From JAGTRI01 sp964580405 (lineage in GTDB: Archaea > Thermoproteota > Bathyarchaeia > Bathyarchaeales > DTEX01), in assembly GCA_964580405.1 (NCBI GenBank), contig CAZOKM010000006.1, positions 1 to 36,330 of the forward strand: a stretch of 36,330 nucleotides of DNA, written 5' to 3'. Position numbers and translations under genes: made by a program. Shown in pieces: positions 6,997 to 14,896 of the stretch. The notes under the pieces were generated by a model that worked only from the letters and a program-made list of their open reading frames with translations, made no database searches and was not told the DNA's origin. Within the stretch, counting starts at the first letter, position 1. Each line of letters opens with the position of its first letter.

Positions 6997-7722
6997 ATGG
7001 TGGTGAGTGATCCGGTTTTGAGCGAGGCAAAGGTGTTTCCGAGGCGGCTGAGCTTCCCGAAGATTTGCGACGTCCTGATAAGCTACTTAAACGCGGGAGC
7101 CGACAGCCAGTTTGTGGGCGTCAGCGAGGTCGTCGAGAAGTCGAGTGTCACCCTTCACAATATCAGCCGGAACAACAACTTCCTGAAGAGCTGGGGCTTC
7201 GTCGAAGAGAACGAGCACGAGCCCGGGAAGTACAGGCTGAGCCGAGAAGCCGCCGAGTTCGCCTCCGCGTACCGTATCAACCCGAACAGCGAGCAGACGA
7301 GGCAGCTGCTCAGGGGAGTCCTGTCCAAAGACACGGTTCTCTCAGCTTTCGTCGAACGGGTCCAGCGCGAGAGCCTCGGACGAGACGCGATTCTCATCGA
7401 GCTCCCCCGAGTCGTCGGCGACCTCAGAGCCGACAAAGTCGGACTCACCGCGTTCCTCGACATGGTCACCTACGCATTTCAGCTCGGCGAGCTGTCCGCG
7501 CCAGTCAGGGCATTGAGGCAGCCGAGGGAACCCCGAAGAGCCACTAAGTCAGTAGCGGCAAGAGCTGAAGTTGCCACGCCAAATGTTATGGTTCAGCCTC
7601 CGGCGCCAAGCATCTCAATAAATCTTACAATCAGCCCTGAGATGCCGCCCGAAAAGCTCAAAGCGTACGTGAAGGCGATGCTGGAAGCTTACGATGAGTA
7701 TGCCAAGAAAGGGGCAGAATAA
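6997..7722 (+). CDS. DUF5343-like winged-helix protein
   Basis: 241 residues. The N-terminal two thirds (about 15-165) resemble the DUF5343 family: FPKICDVLISYLNAGADSQFVGVSEV, then SRNNNFLKSWGFVEE and a reader helix, with a long helical part afterwards. A low-complexity linker (about 170-205, rich in Ala/Arg/Pro) leads to a short C-terminal domain with ISINLTISPEMPPEKLKAY, predicted as a strand plus a dimerisation-like helix. The family is uncharacterised. The start is drawn at ATG 6997; GTG 7003 behind GGTG is an alternative. TATA-like ttttta lies at 6974-6980. It faces the wHTH paralogue pair and may be regulated with them. Confidence 0.7.
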   Translation: MVVSDPVLSEAKVFPRRLSFPKICDVLISYLNAGADSQFVGVSEVVEKSSVTLHNISRNNNFLKSWGFVEENEHEPGKYRLSREAAEFASAYRINPNSEQTRQLLRGVLSKDTVLSAFVERVQRESLGRDAILIELPRVVGDLRADKVGLTAFLDMVTYAFQLGELSAPVRALRQPREPRRATKSVAARAEVATPNVMVQPPAPSISINLTISPEMPPEKLKAYVKAMLEAYDEYAKKGAE

Positions 7723-7752
7723 TTAGCCGCTACTTTCGCGGTGAAACGGTTT

Positions 7753-9651
7753 TCACTGCTTTTTTAATAGCTTCTCCTTGAGAACTTTGCTGACTTGCTC
7801 AGGTTGAACCTTGCCTCGGTATTCCCGCATCACGAGGCCCATGATGAACCCGAAGGCGTTTTGGCCTCTCTTCTCTATGTCGCCTTCGTTCTTCGCAATG
7901 ATTTCGTCGACTATGCGGGCTAACTCACTTTCTGAAATCGTCGACACTCCCAGAGCCTTGACAGCTTCGGAGGGGCTGCCTCCTTCGTGCTCTGCAAGCC
8001 AAGAGACAATGTCTGGAACCGCTTCTTTCGGTGTCTTCCCGGAGCCCACGAGGCCGAAAACCTCGGTCAGCTGGTCGTCAGAGACCTTACCGACGTCGAC
8101 TCCGTCCCTCTTCAGGGCTTTGAACGTCTCGGTGAACGAAGCAGCGACGAAAGTGGGCGGCACTGCGGTTCTTTTCGCTATCTCCTCGAACAGCTCAAGG
8201 TACTCGGAATCCTGAAGCTGCTTAACCAACTTCTCGTTCACCTTGTACTGCTCCGCAAGCCTTTGGGCCACCTTCTCGGGCGGTTCAGGAAGCCTTGAAC
8301 GCAGCTGTTCAACGTAACTGCTGGTCACTCCTATAGGAGGAACATCAGTCTCGGGGTACATTCTAGCTGCGCCGGGCCTAGGTCTCATGTAGCGCGTTGT
8401 GCCGTCGGGGTTCGCCGCGCGGGTCTCCTCGGGAACGCCCTTCAGGGCTTCTCGGGCTCTGTCTACGGCTGCACGCAACGCGTCCGCGGCGTTCTCTTCG
8501 GCGTCAACGACCAAGACAACGGCATCCACCGCTTCCGCGTTCATAATCCGCCTGAGATTCTGTATCTCGTCCTCAGTTGCCCCGTACGATGGGAGCTCGT
8601 CCGTGTGGAGGATGCCGCCCACTCGACCCCAGAACCTTGCTCGGTCAGCGACTTCGGTTCCCAGCCTCAGGTTCGGCGCGAGCTCGGTTCCCAGCAGGCC
8701 GTTGAACTTGGGGAGCTTGACGGCGTAGACGTGCTTGCCTTGGGCGACTGTTTTCTGGATGATGCGGCAGCCCGTCTTCGCGAAGGCTGAGGTAACGTCG
8801 ACGATGTCGTCCGATAATTCGCCTTGTTTTAGCCCACGCTTCTTTAGTTCTTCCCTTATTACGAGGAGCTTCAGCTGCCGCTGAACCTCGAACTGAACGG
8901 CGACCGCGATGAGCTCCAGCTCTTGGACCCCCTTTATTTCGATTAAGGCGCCGTCTCTGATTGACACGTTGAGGTCCTGCCGTATCGTTCCGAGTCCCCG
9001 CTTGACCTTTCGGGTAGCCCGAAGAATCCGCCCGATTGCCAGAGCTACTTTCTCGGCCTCTTCGGGCGAGTAGATGACGGGTCCTGTTGTTACTTCGATG
9101 AGGGGCACGCAGAGCCTGTCGATGCGGTAGCGGACCGTTAAGCCTTCCGCGCCAGTCTTCCGCGCGGCGTCCTCCTCAAGGCTGACGTGCTGTATAGGAA
9201 TCTCCTTTCCGTCGACCATTATGGCTCCGTCCAGCCCGACGACGCAGGTCCGCTGGAAGCCCGTCGTGTTCGAGCCGTCGATGACGACCTTCCGCATCAC
9301 GTGGACCTCGTCCACGGGCCTCACGCCCATCATCAGCGCCATGACAAGCGCGGTTTCGAGTGCCTCGCGGTTCAGCTCGTGTGGCGGCTCCTCGTCCATC
9401 TCGACTAAGCACGATGTTCCACTGTCCGCTTCGTAGAGGATTTTCACGCCCTTCTGGAACTCGAAGTAGGCGGCGGGGTCGGTTTGCCCGAGCTCGCTCT
9501 GGGTCGGCCTTAGCCTCCGCAGGAACGTGGTTTCGGGTTCCCCCTTAAATAGGTCGGGCTTGCAGGCGCAGAACATCTTCTCCCTCGTGGCGAGCTGCTG
9601 GTGGCATTCCAAGCCGACCTTCAGGCCGACGGCTGAGTAGTCAACGTTCAA
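7753..9651 (-). CDS. gatE: Glutamyl-tRNA(Gln) amidotransferase subunit E
   Basis: GatE is the tRNA-binding kinase/transamidase subunit that, with GatD, converts Glu-tRNA(Gln) to Gln-tRNA(Gln) in archaea. The 632-residue product starts with the GatB/E cradle (VGLKVGLECHQQL), carries the ATP-site pattern GSNTTGFQRT and RQDLNVSIRDG, an AspRS-like insertion in the middle (about 270-410), and the helical YqeY-like tail (about 480-630, ending NAFGFIMGLVMREYRGKVQP). Length matches the family. TTG 9651 is the start: it overlaps the gatD stop by four bases (TTGA), with GAAGGAGG 13 bases upstream. This organism therefore likely lacks a direct glutaminyl-tRNA synthetase route. Confidence 0.96.
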   Translation of the reverse strand: MNVDYSAVGLKVGLECHQQLATREKMFCACKPDLFKGEPETTFLRRLRPTQSELGQTDPAAYFEFQKGVKILYEADSGTSCLVEMDEEPPHELNREALETALVMALMMGVRPVDEVHVMRKVVIDGSNTTGFQRTCVVGLDGAIMVDGKEIPIQHVSLEEDAARKTGAEGLTVRYRIDRLCVPLIEVTTGPVIYSPEEAEKVALAIGRILRATRKVKRGLGTIRQDLNVSIRDGALIEIKGVQELELIAVAVQFEVQRQLKLLVIREELKKRGLKQGELSDDIVDVTSAFAKTGCRIIQKTVAQGKHVYAVKLPKFNGLLGTELAPNLRLGTEVADRARFWGRVGGILHTDELPSYGATEDEIQNLRRIMNAEAVDAVVLVVDAEENAADALRAAVDRAREALKGVPEETRAANPDGTTRYMRPRPGAARMYPETDVPPIGVTSSYVEQLRSRLPEPPEKVAQRLAEQYKVNEKLVKQLQDSEYLELFEEIAKRTAVPPTFVAASFTETFKALKRDGVDVGKVSDDQLTEVFGLVGSGKTPKEAVPDIVSWLAEHEGGSPSEAVKALGVSTISESELARIVDEIIAKNEGDIEKRGQNAFGFIMGLVMREYRGKVQPEQVSKVLKEKLLKKQ

Positions 9652-11015
9652 CTTTTGGATGCCTCCTTCTGAGCCTGTTCCGTTCCGGGTGATTTCGACT
9701 GGATTGTTGACCTTTTAGAAATCTCGTGAGCCAAGTTCGTCGTGAGAAGCTTCTTGGCTTCGTCGACGTCCCTGGTTTGCCCCAGAATCCACATGAGCTT
9801 GACGAGAGCCGTCTCAGTGAGCATGTCCTGAAGCGGGACGACGCCCATCGCGACGAGGTCTCTGCCATTAGTGTAGACGTTCATGTTGACTCTTCCCCAG
9901 ATGCACTGCGACGTCATGGCGACGATTACGCTTTTGTCGATTGCCTTTCTTATGGGCGGAAAGGATTCTTGGCGGACATGCCCGAGCCCCGTCCCCTCTA
10001 TGATAATACCCTTGTAGCCAGCTTCGACGTGCAAGTCAACAACCTTAGGATTCATACCTGGATAGAATTTGATTAACGCAACCTTGTCCTCGAACTCGGG
10101 CTTAAGGATGAGCTTCCGTTCTTTGCTTCTTGGCACGTAATCCTCGGTCAGCATGATGACTTGACCGTTCATGACTTTAGCCATCAGCTCCGCGTTCACC
10201 GTTTTGAAGGCGTCGCGCCGGCTCGTATGGAGCTTCCTCACCTTCGTCCCGCGGTGCAGCACAACAGCCTCGTCCGAGATGGACTCGTGCATGGCAACGG
10301 CGACCTCGGCGAACGGAGCCCTGGAAGCAGCAAGGACGGCGCCGACGAGGTTCAGGGCTGCGTCTGAGCTTGGGCGGTCCTCGGACCTCTGCGCACCAAC
10401 GAGGATGACTGGAACGGGGAGGCTCTGGAGCGCGAAGCTGAGGGCTGCGGCGGTGTAGCCCATCGTGTCGGTGCCGTGCGTGACGACGACTCCGTCTGCC
10501 CCTCCTCGGACGTGCTTCTCCACGGTTTCGGCGAGTTTCGTCCAATGCTTCGATGTCAGGTCCTCGCTGAAGACGCTGAATAGAATTTCCGTGTCGACAA
10601 CCGCCAGGTTCGACAGTTCGGGCACTATGCTGTACAGGTCCCGAGCGGAGATTGCGGGCCTAACCGCGCCCGTCCTATAATCAACTCTGCTGGCTATGGT
10701 TCCCCCCGTGCTGATGATTACGACTTTCGGGAGGCTGCGGTTCTGCTCAGGCAATTCGGGCGGTGTGAAGGCGGGTCTCCTCTCTGCACCGAGTTTGGTG
10801 ATTTTTGTTTCGGGCGTCACTTCGACTCCGACGTTGTAGCCCGACTTTATCTTGACGACGACGTGGCTGTCGTCGCCGAGCTCGGACCTCGGAATCAGAA
10901 TGCCCTCATAGACGGATTCGCCTTTTGTTACGCGGATGAGGTCGCCCACCTCAGCCTTGGACTTGAGGAGGACTTCCAGCGCCTTTCCCTTATAGCCTAA
11001 AAGCTTTTCGCTCAA
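9648..11015 (-). CDS. gatD: Glutamyl-tRNA(Gln) amidotransferase subunit D
   Basis: GatD supplies ammonia from glutamine or asparagine for GatE. The 455-residue protein has the GatD-specific N-terminal beta-barrel (about 1-80: GDLIRVTKGESVYEGILIPRS) and a type I/II asparaginase domain. Asparaginase motifs are complete: TGGTIAS with nucleophile Thr at 103, and THGTDTMGYTAAAL with Thr182-Asp183. It starts at TTG 11015 with GAGG a few bases upstream and overlaps gatE by four bases. The N-terminal domain distinguishes it from a free asparaginase. The 189-base gap upstream (11016-11204) contains AT-rich promoter-like sequence and no gene that I can see. Confidence 0.96.
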   Translation of the reverse strand: MSEKLLGYKGKALEVLLKSKAEVGDLIRVTKGESVYEGILIPRSELGDDSHVVVKIKSGYNVGVEVTPETKITKLGAERRPAFTPPELPEQNRSLPKVVIISTGGTIASRVDYRTGAVRPAISARDLYSIVPELSNLAVVDTEILFSVFSEDLTSKHWTKLAETVEKHVRGGADGVVVTHGTDTMGYTAAALSFALQSLPVPVILVGAQRSEDRPSSDAALNLVGAVLAASRAPFAEVAVAMHESISDEAVVLHRGTKVRKLHTSRRDAFKTVNAELMAKVMNGQVIMLTEDYVPRSKERKLILKPEFEDKVALIKFYPGMNPKVVDLHVEAGYKGIIIEGTGLGHVRQESFPPIRKAIDKSVIVAMTSQCIWGRVNMNVYTNGRDLVAMGVVPLQDMLTETALVKLMWILGQTRDVDEAKKLLTTNLAHEISKRSTIQSKSPGTEQAQKEASKS

Positions 11016-11204
11016 TCCTCATTCTTCCGTAAGACTTCAGATGCGCGTTTCATGATATATTGAACGGTTTATTCTTATATGAATGTGTTTTTTGGGACTC
11101 ATACTCATTAATAAAAATGTGTCATCTCAGTTGAGCCACGGTTATTAACTATTCTCGATACCGTGACAAAACGTGTTCAAGTTCGAAATCGGTTATATGC
11201 CCAA

Positions 11205-11837
11205 TCATAGGATTTTGTCTACCCTTAGATGTGTCAAATACCCGATAATGCCATAGATTGAGAGAGAAACGATTTCGATTATGTCGCCGAACGTTATGGG
11301 GAACTCTCCGAGTATGAAAAATCCCAACAGAATAAGAAATGCTCCGTATGCTGCTGACGATTTTAGGTTGTGAAAGTTTTCAGTGGTCTTCCACGTGATG
11401 TGTATTCCTGAGTACAGAAGCCAAATGAACAGTGGGGCAAACCACAAAAGGGCGTACTTCTTGTACCACACCAAATCAGCGGTTCCGTTGTCTCTCTTCT
11501 TCCTAAAAATGAGAGGCAAATCTGGGAGAAAATTGCTGTAAAAGAAGATGATAATTCCCCAGATCATGGAGTCAAACGGATTCTGTCCTAGATAGTACAG
11601 GTTTATACTCATGTAAAGTATGCTTACAGGAAAAATTATCCAAATGAATACTTTGGTTAGAAGGTGAAAGTGTTCTGATGTCTCTTTTTGCATGTACCAA
11701 ACCATGAGTCGCGACCTGACTCTTTGGTTCGTGTTTTTGAAAAAGCCTAATACCAAATTATAGAGGGTTTTACGTAATACTGCAAGCATTTGATGAAGGA
11801 TTCCCAGCGAACTTCTGATTCTCGATATTCTAGACAT
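11205..11837 (-). CDS. Multi-pass membrane protein, uncharacterised
   Basis: A 210-residue product with an N-terminal basic segment (about 1-45) and five or so hydrophobic stretches: FIWIIFPVSILYMSI (about 65-80), MIWGIIIFFYSNFL (about 91-104), YALLWFAPLFIWLLYSG (about 128-144), AAYGAFLILLGFFILG (about 164-179) and IVSLSIYGIIGYL (about 189-201). NFLPDLPLIF and GYLTHLRVD recall the metal-dependent membrane hydrolase YdjM/DUF457 families, where Asp and His lie at helix ends, but this is a weak resemblance. The gene is clearly AT-richer than its neighbours, which suggests a different history. The start could also be at an internal ATG (residue 17 or 45). Confidence 0.65.
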   Translation of the reverse strand: MSRISRIRSSLGILHQMLAVLRKTLYNLVLGFFKNTNQRVRSRLMVWYMQKETSEHFHLLTKVFIWIIFPVSILYMSINLYYLGQNPFDSMIWGIIIFFYSNFLPDLPLIFRKKRDNGTADLVWYKKYALLWFAPLFIWLLYSGIHITWKTTENFHNLKSSAAYGAFLILLGFFILGEFPITFGDIIEIVSLSIYGIIGYLTHLRVDKIL

Positions 11838-12015
11838 TTTTGTTCATTTAGCTTTTTATTCTAGATACGTCTTTCGAATTTCACGCCTTTTTCACGTGTT
11901 AATGATGCAGGAGAGAGTCTCTTTTCTCCCCTCTTAAGCTTCGATTAATCCTATTAATCCACTTCAGGATGTGCAGATTTTTGGGAAGTGAGAATTCAAT
12001 ATAGTTACATTGGTT

Positions 12016-12291
12016 TTAGGCTTGAATAACTTTATAGACTACGTCGCCTTCTCTGACTCTACCCGTGACTTTGAGCCCTATGCTTTGCCCCGCTTGGGCC
12101 GTGGTGAGGCTCTTGTGCTCTATCTGCATAGAGGACACGGTTTGTTCGAAGTCGGTTGTTGAGCCCTGGAACAGGATTTTGTCCCCGACCGCCATCGTCC
12201 CGCTTAGCTCGACGACTGCGACTCCGATGTTCGTGAAGAAGTGGGTAACCTTGCCGACTTTCCTTAACTGCCTCTCAGACAATCCATACAC
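12016..12291 (-). CDS. Stand-alone EF-Tu domain II-like protein (translation-factor-like)
   Basis: A 91-residue single beta-barrel like domain II of EF-Tu/IF2: GKVTHFFTNIGVAVVEL, SGTMAVGDKILFQG, then VSSMQIEHKSLTTAQAGQSIGLKV and GRVREGDVVYKV. It has no GTPase domain. Similar small proteins occur with U32 peptidase-family proteins in many prokaryotes, and one such gene is in this window (17284-19209), though five kilobases away. A role with that enzyme is plausible but unproven. The start is GTG 12289-12291; TTG 12282 is an alternative. It is transcribed towards the membrane-protein gene but 178 bases separate them. Confidence 0.75.
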   Translation of the reverse strand: MYGLSERQLRKVGKVTHFFTNIGVAVVELSGTMAVGDKILFQGSTTDFEQTVSSMQIEHKSLTTAQAGQSIGLKVTGRVREGDVVYKVIQA

Positions 12292-12455
12292 CCTACGTTC
12301 CTGTTTATTCTCGAATTGTACTTAAATGATTTACCGTCTCCAAATTGTGCATCATTAGCGTCGTTTTCCGTTCGGTGGGCCATGGATTCTTTGGGTCATT
12401 ATCGATAGCCTTAAAGCCAAATATAATAAAATTTATTGAGTGCGAGTGACCGTTT

Positions 12456-12704
12456 ATGTCCGAAGAGAAGAGTGTTCCCCCGAAAATGAACGAGGAATGC
12501 GCAAACGTGCTCAAATCCATTGTGGCGGCTCTTGACAGTCCGCTTTCGTACCAGCAGACTCAGGCACGGGCACTACTGGACGTCTTGTACGAGAAGAAGT
12601 GCAAGGAAGCCCTTGGGTGGATACATGAGAAATATGGCAACCACCCAGCGGTTCACGTGCAGAAAATCGCTCAACGCGCACAGGAATTCTACAATCGCCT
12701 ATAA
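12456..12704 (+). CDS. Small helical protein, 82 residues, uncharacterised
   Basis: An 82-residue, charged, mostly helical product (NEECANVLKSIVAALDSPLS, QQTQARALLDVLYEKKC, ALGWIHEKYG, VQKIAQRAQEFYNRL). Codon use is like the neighbouring genes. Two cysteines (about residues 15 and 49) are not arranged like a zinc site. ATG 12456 follows an AT-rich block (aaatataataaaatttattg, 12418-12437) that would serve as a TATA box about 30 bases upstream. It converges with the winged-helix gene at 12813. I do not recognise the family. Confidence 0.6.
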   Translation: MSEEKSVPPKMNEECANVLKSIVAALDSPLSYQQTQARALLDVLYEKKCKEALGWIHEKYGNHPAVHVQKIAQRAQEFYNRL

Positions 12705-12744
12705 AATATCCAATTTAGACGAGGATTGCTTCCTTTCCGCGAAA

Positions 12745-12762
12745 CCCCTGTTACCTTAGGGG
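12745..12762. terminator. Hairpin between convergent genes
   Basis: CCCCT (12745-12749) and AGGGG (12758-12762) form a perfect five-base stem with an eight-base loop, 41 bases after the stop of the 82-residue gene. No strong U-tract follows on the plus strand, so it may act mainly as a 3'-end structure. Confidence 0.4.
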
Positions 12763-12773
12763 CTAAACCGTTC

Positions 12774-12809
12774 TTAAAAAAAGGAAAACAAAAAAAGAGG
12801 TGAAAAAAC
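12774..12809 (-). terminator. T-rich terminator of the winged-helix gene
   Basis: Read on the minus strand, directly after the stop of the gene at 12813-13067, the sequence has three runs of six or seven T in a row separated by short interruptions. Archaeal RNA polymerase ends transcription at such oligo-T runs. No stem precedes it. Confidence 0.55.
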
Positions 12810-12812
12810 GTT

Positions 12813-13067
12813 TTATGATATGAAGTGCGCCATCGCTTGAAGGTTAGCGTACCTTTCGACGAACTGGAGGCCTTTTTCGGTCGTCTGAATCCTCCTCTCG
12901 GGACCGCCGTTTCTGGCAATTAGTCCCTGCTGCTCCAGTCTGCTGAGGTACAGCTCGAGAATGGCGTGGTTCAGGTTCGCCCTGTAAACGATGTGAGTCT
13001 TTTTTGCCCCTCTCCTTGCCAGACGCAGAATCTCAGCGGTTATTTCGACGCGGTCTCTTCTCTCCAT
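12813..13067 (-). CDS. Small winged helix-turn-helix protein (HTH_45-like)
   Basis: An 84-residue one-domain DNA-binding protein. The winged helix runs over nearly the whole chain: ITAEILRLARRGAKKTHIVY (helix 1-2), NLNHAILELYLSRLEQQGLI (recognition helix region), and the wing PERRIQTTEKGLQFVERY. This is the typical archaeal small transcription-regulator family with basic N-terminus MERRDR. The start ATG 13067 has AGGAGAAAGGG just upstream. A small frame (13094-13201) lies 26 bases upstream on the same strand and may be co-transcribed. Confidence 0.8.
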   Translation of the reverse strand: MERRDRVEITAEILRLARRGAKKTHIVYRANLNHAILELYLSRLEQQGLIARNGGPERRIQTTEKGLQFVERYANLQAMAHFIS

Positions 13068-13093
13068 GCCCTTTCTCCTCCCAACCCTCTTTC

Positions 13094-13201
13094 CTAGAAT
13101 TCTTTAGTTTTCCTTTTCTCGGTAACGAGTTTCTTAATCAGGGAAGCAAACATATGCTCGCTGAGTTCGAGTTCGTCTACCCTTTTCGCCATCTTAACCA
13201 T
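13094..13201 (-). CDS. Small basic protein, 35 residues, upstream of the winged-helix gene
   Basis: A minus-strand frame stops at TAG 13094-13096. It is open up to an ATG at 13246 (50 residues), but ttatatg at 13244-13250 looks like a TATA box, which would start transcription near 13225 and favour ATG 13201 or ATG 13192, the latter behind AGGTTGATGG. The product MVKMAKRVDELELSEHMF... ends KLVTEKRKTKEF and is a charged helix with K/R/E bias like its neighbours. It precedes the winged-helix gene by 26 bases and may be its leader-encoded partner. I do not recognise it. Confidence 0.5.
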   Translation of the reverse strand: MVKMAKRVDELELSEHMFASLIKKLVTEKRKTKEF

Positions 13202-13369
13202 CAACCTGCGACTTTCAGTTGAGAACGCAATCCCCCGAAAACGCATATAAGGCTATTCTAACGGAAACGGGCGACTTTTCCCATTATTGGACAAAAAATC
13301 TCAGCTTTTCCCACAGAAAGAAAACAATTCTATGAACCACAGATACGTATACAAAATCAGCTGCGCAAG

Positions 13370-13381
13370 CGCCTTAAGGCG
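13370..13381. repeat. Perfect 12-base palindrome
   Basis: CGCCTTAAGGCG (13370-13381) is self-complementary. It lies in a gene-free stretch of about 190 bases (13250-13440), 59 bases beyond the 3' end of the minus-strand glycosidase gene. It could be an operator, or the base of a 3' hairpin, or chance. Otherwise I see no gene in the stretch. Confidence 0.35.
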
Positions 13382-13439
13382 AGTTTCAACTGGGTGCTCA
13401 TTTAAAACCATGAACGACGAGGTTAATCTGCTGGGTTGT

Positions 13440-14819
13440 TCAATGCGCTAATATTCGTAGCGCTATGTCTTCATCGTATTCTGGCGAACTAAGTGTCCTG
13501 TCTCCGCCAATGTGGCTGAACTCTTCGGTCTTTTCTGTTCTTCCAGTCTTCGTGTCCACCCACTCCGCACTATAATTGCCCTTCGGGAGACTTATTGCTA
13601 GCTTAACTTTAGCGCCGCCTTTAACGTAGATTGCGTACTGCTTGCCCTTTTCGACCAAGGCACGGGCTGTGATGTTGGCTTGGGCAGGAGTACCCGACAA
13701 CGGTCCGCTGGCTTGTCCGCCCTTGATGATGGAGTTGTCGGGCTCCATTCTCACGAATTCGAAGCCCTCAATGAAGTCCCTCAGGATTTTAAGCTGCCGA
13801 CGGAGGCTTGAGCTACCGCCACCAGGAGAATTGTATTCAAAAAAGGTTCCCTTTGGATTGTTGCGCGTGAAGGAATAGTCTAGGTTGTTGTAAAGTCCTC
13901 CACCTGCGACGATGAAGTCCCAGCCTTCGGTGCGGTAGAGCACGTCTTCCTTACCACGGAAGCCCGTCTCGTTCTCGCCGATGACCTTGTTCAGCCCATA
14001 GTTTATTTCGACCGTGTCGGGCGGGTGGCAGTAGTGAAAGTTGAAGATTGAGACGGCGGGGTGGGGATTCTGAACCTTCGCCCTCCCGTTGGCGACGTTC
14101 ATGGAGATTAGGTGCTTGGTTGCATGGTCCTTTTCTTCGTCGACGATTGTGTCTACGATGTGGTGCTGCCACTCCATCGTCACTCCGCCGAAGTAGGGCT
14201 CGTTGCACACCTCGTAGTAGAGGTTGTCGAACTCTCGGAGCTCCTCCACGATTTTTCGGGCAACAGCCTCCTGAACGCTGGTCAAGTCCTTGTGCTTGAG
14301 GGCGTAGACCTCAGTGCCTTCGCAGTCGCCTACGCCGTTGACGTTGTTAGCGGCGTTCATGGGATTCGCCTTCCAAAGGTCCACGGTGTAGAAGGGGCAG
14401 AAAAGGTTCAACTCAACAACAATGCCCAAGCGGCTTGCCCTAGTAATGAAGTCCTTAAGGCGCTCAAAGTAAGTATCGTCCCATCTGGACAAATCAAACT
14501 TTTTTCCCCCGTCGAAGTAGCCTGGTTCGCTGCTTCGCGTCCAAGGGGAAATATAGCGATTAGGCAGTGGGGCAAGCGTGTTGTCCGTGATGCCGAACGA
14601 GTCTGGGACCTCGCGGTAGACGCCTGAGAAGAGGCGCGTGTGGTTGAGGCTGTGAACATGAAGCTCCTCAAGGTAAGTGGCGTAGTCGAAGTCGAGGTTC
14701 AGCACCGCGCCGTAGTGCTCGCCCGACGTGATTAGGACGATTGGTCTTCCCCGGAACAGGAAGTAATGGGGATTTTCTGGGTGAAGCTGTAAAGGCTTGA
14801 TGTTCTGTTTTTTCGTTTT
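13440..14819 (-). CDS. Cellulase-like glycoside hydrolase (clan GH-A TIM barrel), start uncertain
   Basis: A putative retaining glycosidase. From GTG 14705 the frame gives 421 residues. But 38 more in-frame codons upstream encode PLQLHPENPHYFLFRGRP and IVLITSGEHYGAV, which is the conserved first strand of this family, so the true start is upstream. No ATG, GTG or TTG exists in frame before an in-frame TGA (14823-14825). Deleting one A from the A-rich stretch would fuse GTG 14824-14826 into frame. Catalytic candidates are Glu in YYEVCNEPYFGG (residue 169 from GTG) and Glu in IGENETGFRG (244 or 246). No signal peptide, so it seems cytosolic. It is followed by a C-terminal beta domain (KGGAKVKLAISLPKG). 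Substrate unknown. Confidence 0.85.
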   Translation of the reverse strand, partial: KTKKQNIKPLQLHPENPHYFLFRGRPIVLITSGEHYGAVLNLDFDYATYLEELHVHSLNHTRLFSGVYREVPDSFGITDNTLAPLPNRYISPWTRSSEPGYFDGGKKFDLSRWDDTYFERLKDFITRASRLGIVVELNLFCPFYTVDLWKANPMNAANNVNGVGDCEGTEVYALKHKDLTSVQEAVARKIVEELREFDNLYYEVCNEPYFGGVTMEWQHHIVDTIVDEEKDHATKHLISMNVANGRAKVQNPHPAVSIFNFHYCHPPDTVEINYGLNKVIGENETGFRGKEDVLYRTEGWDFIVAGGGLYNNLDYSFTRNNPKGTFFEYNSPGGGSSSLRRQLKILRDFIEGFEFVRMEPDNSIIKGGQASGPLSGTPAQANITARALVEKGKQYAIYVKGGAKVKLAISLPKGNYSAEWVDTKTGRTEKTEEFSHIGGDRTLSSPEYDEDIALRILAH

Positions 14820-14896
14820 TCCTCACCCTCTTTTTGTGGTGTCGTGCCCTATTTCTCTCATTTTTGGAATAAAAAATTTTGCAGACAATTTATAGC

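Noticed and set aside
13416..13452. A 13-codon plus-strand frame near the glycosidase stop
   Set aside because: Too short and overlapping the minus-strand gene end; no support beyond an ATG.
14823..14825. In-frame TGA upstream of the glycosidase read as selenocysteine or pyrrolysine-like recoding
   Set aside because: No conserved residue is expected at that place (it precedes the family's first strand), and there is no recoding element to be seen. A start-site or sequence-quality explanation is simpler.
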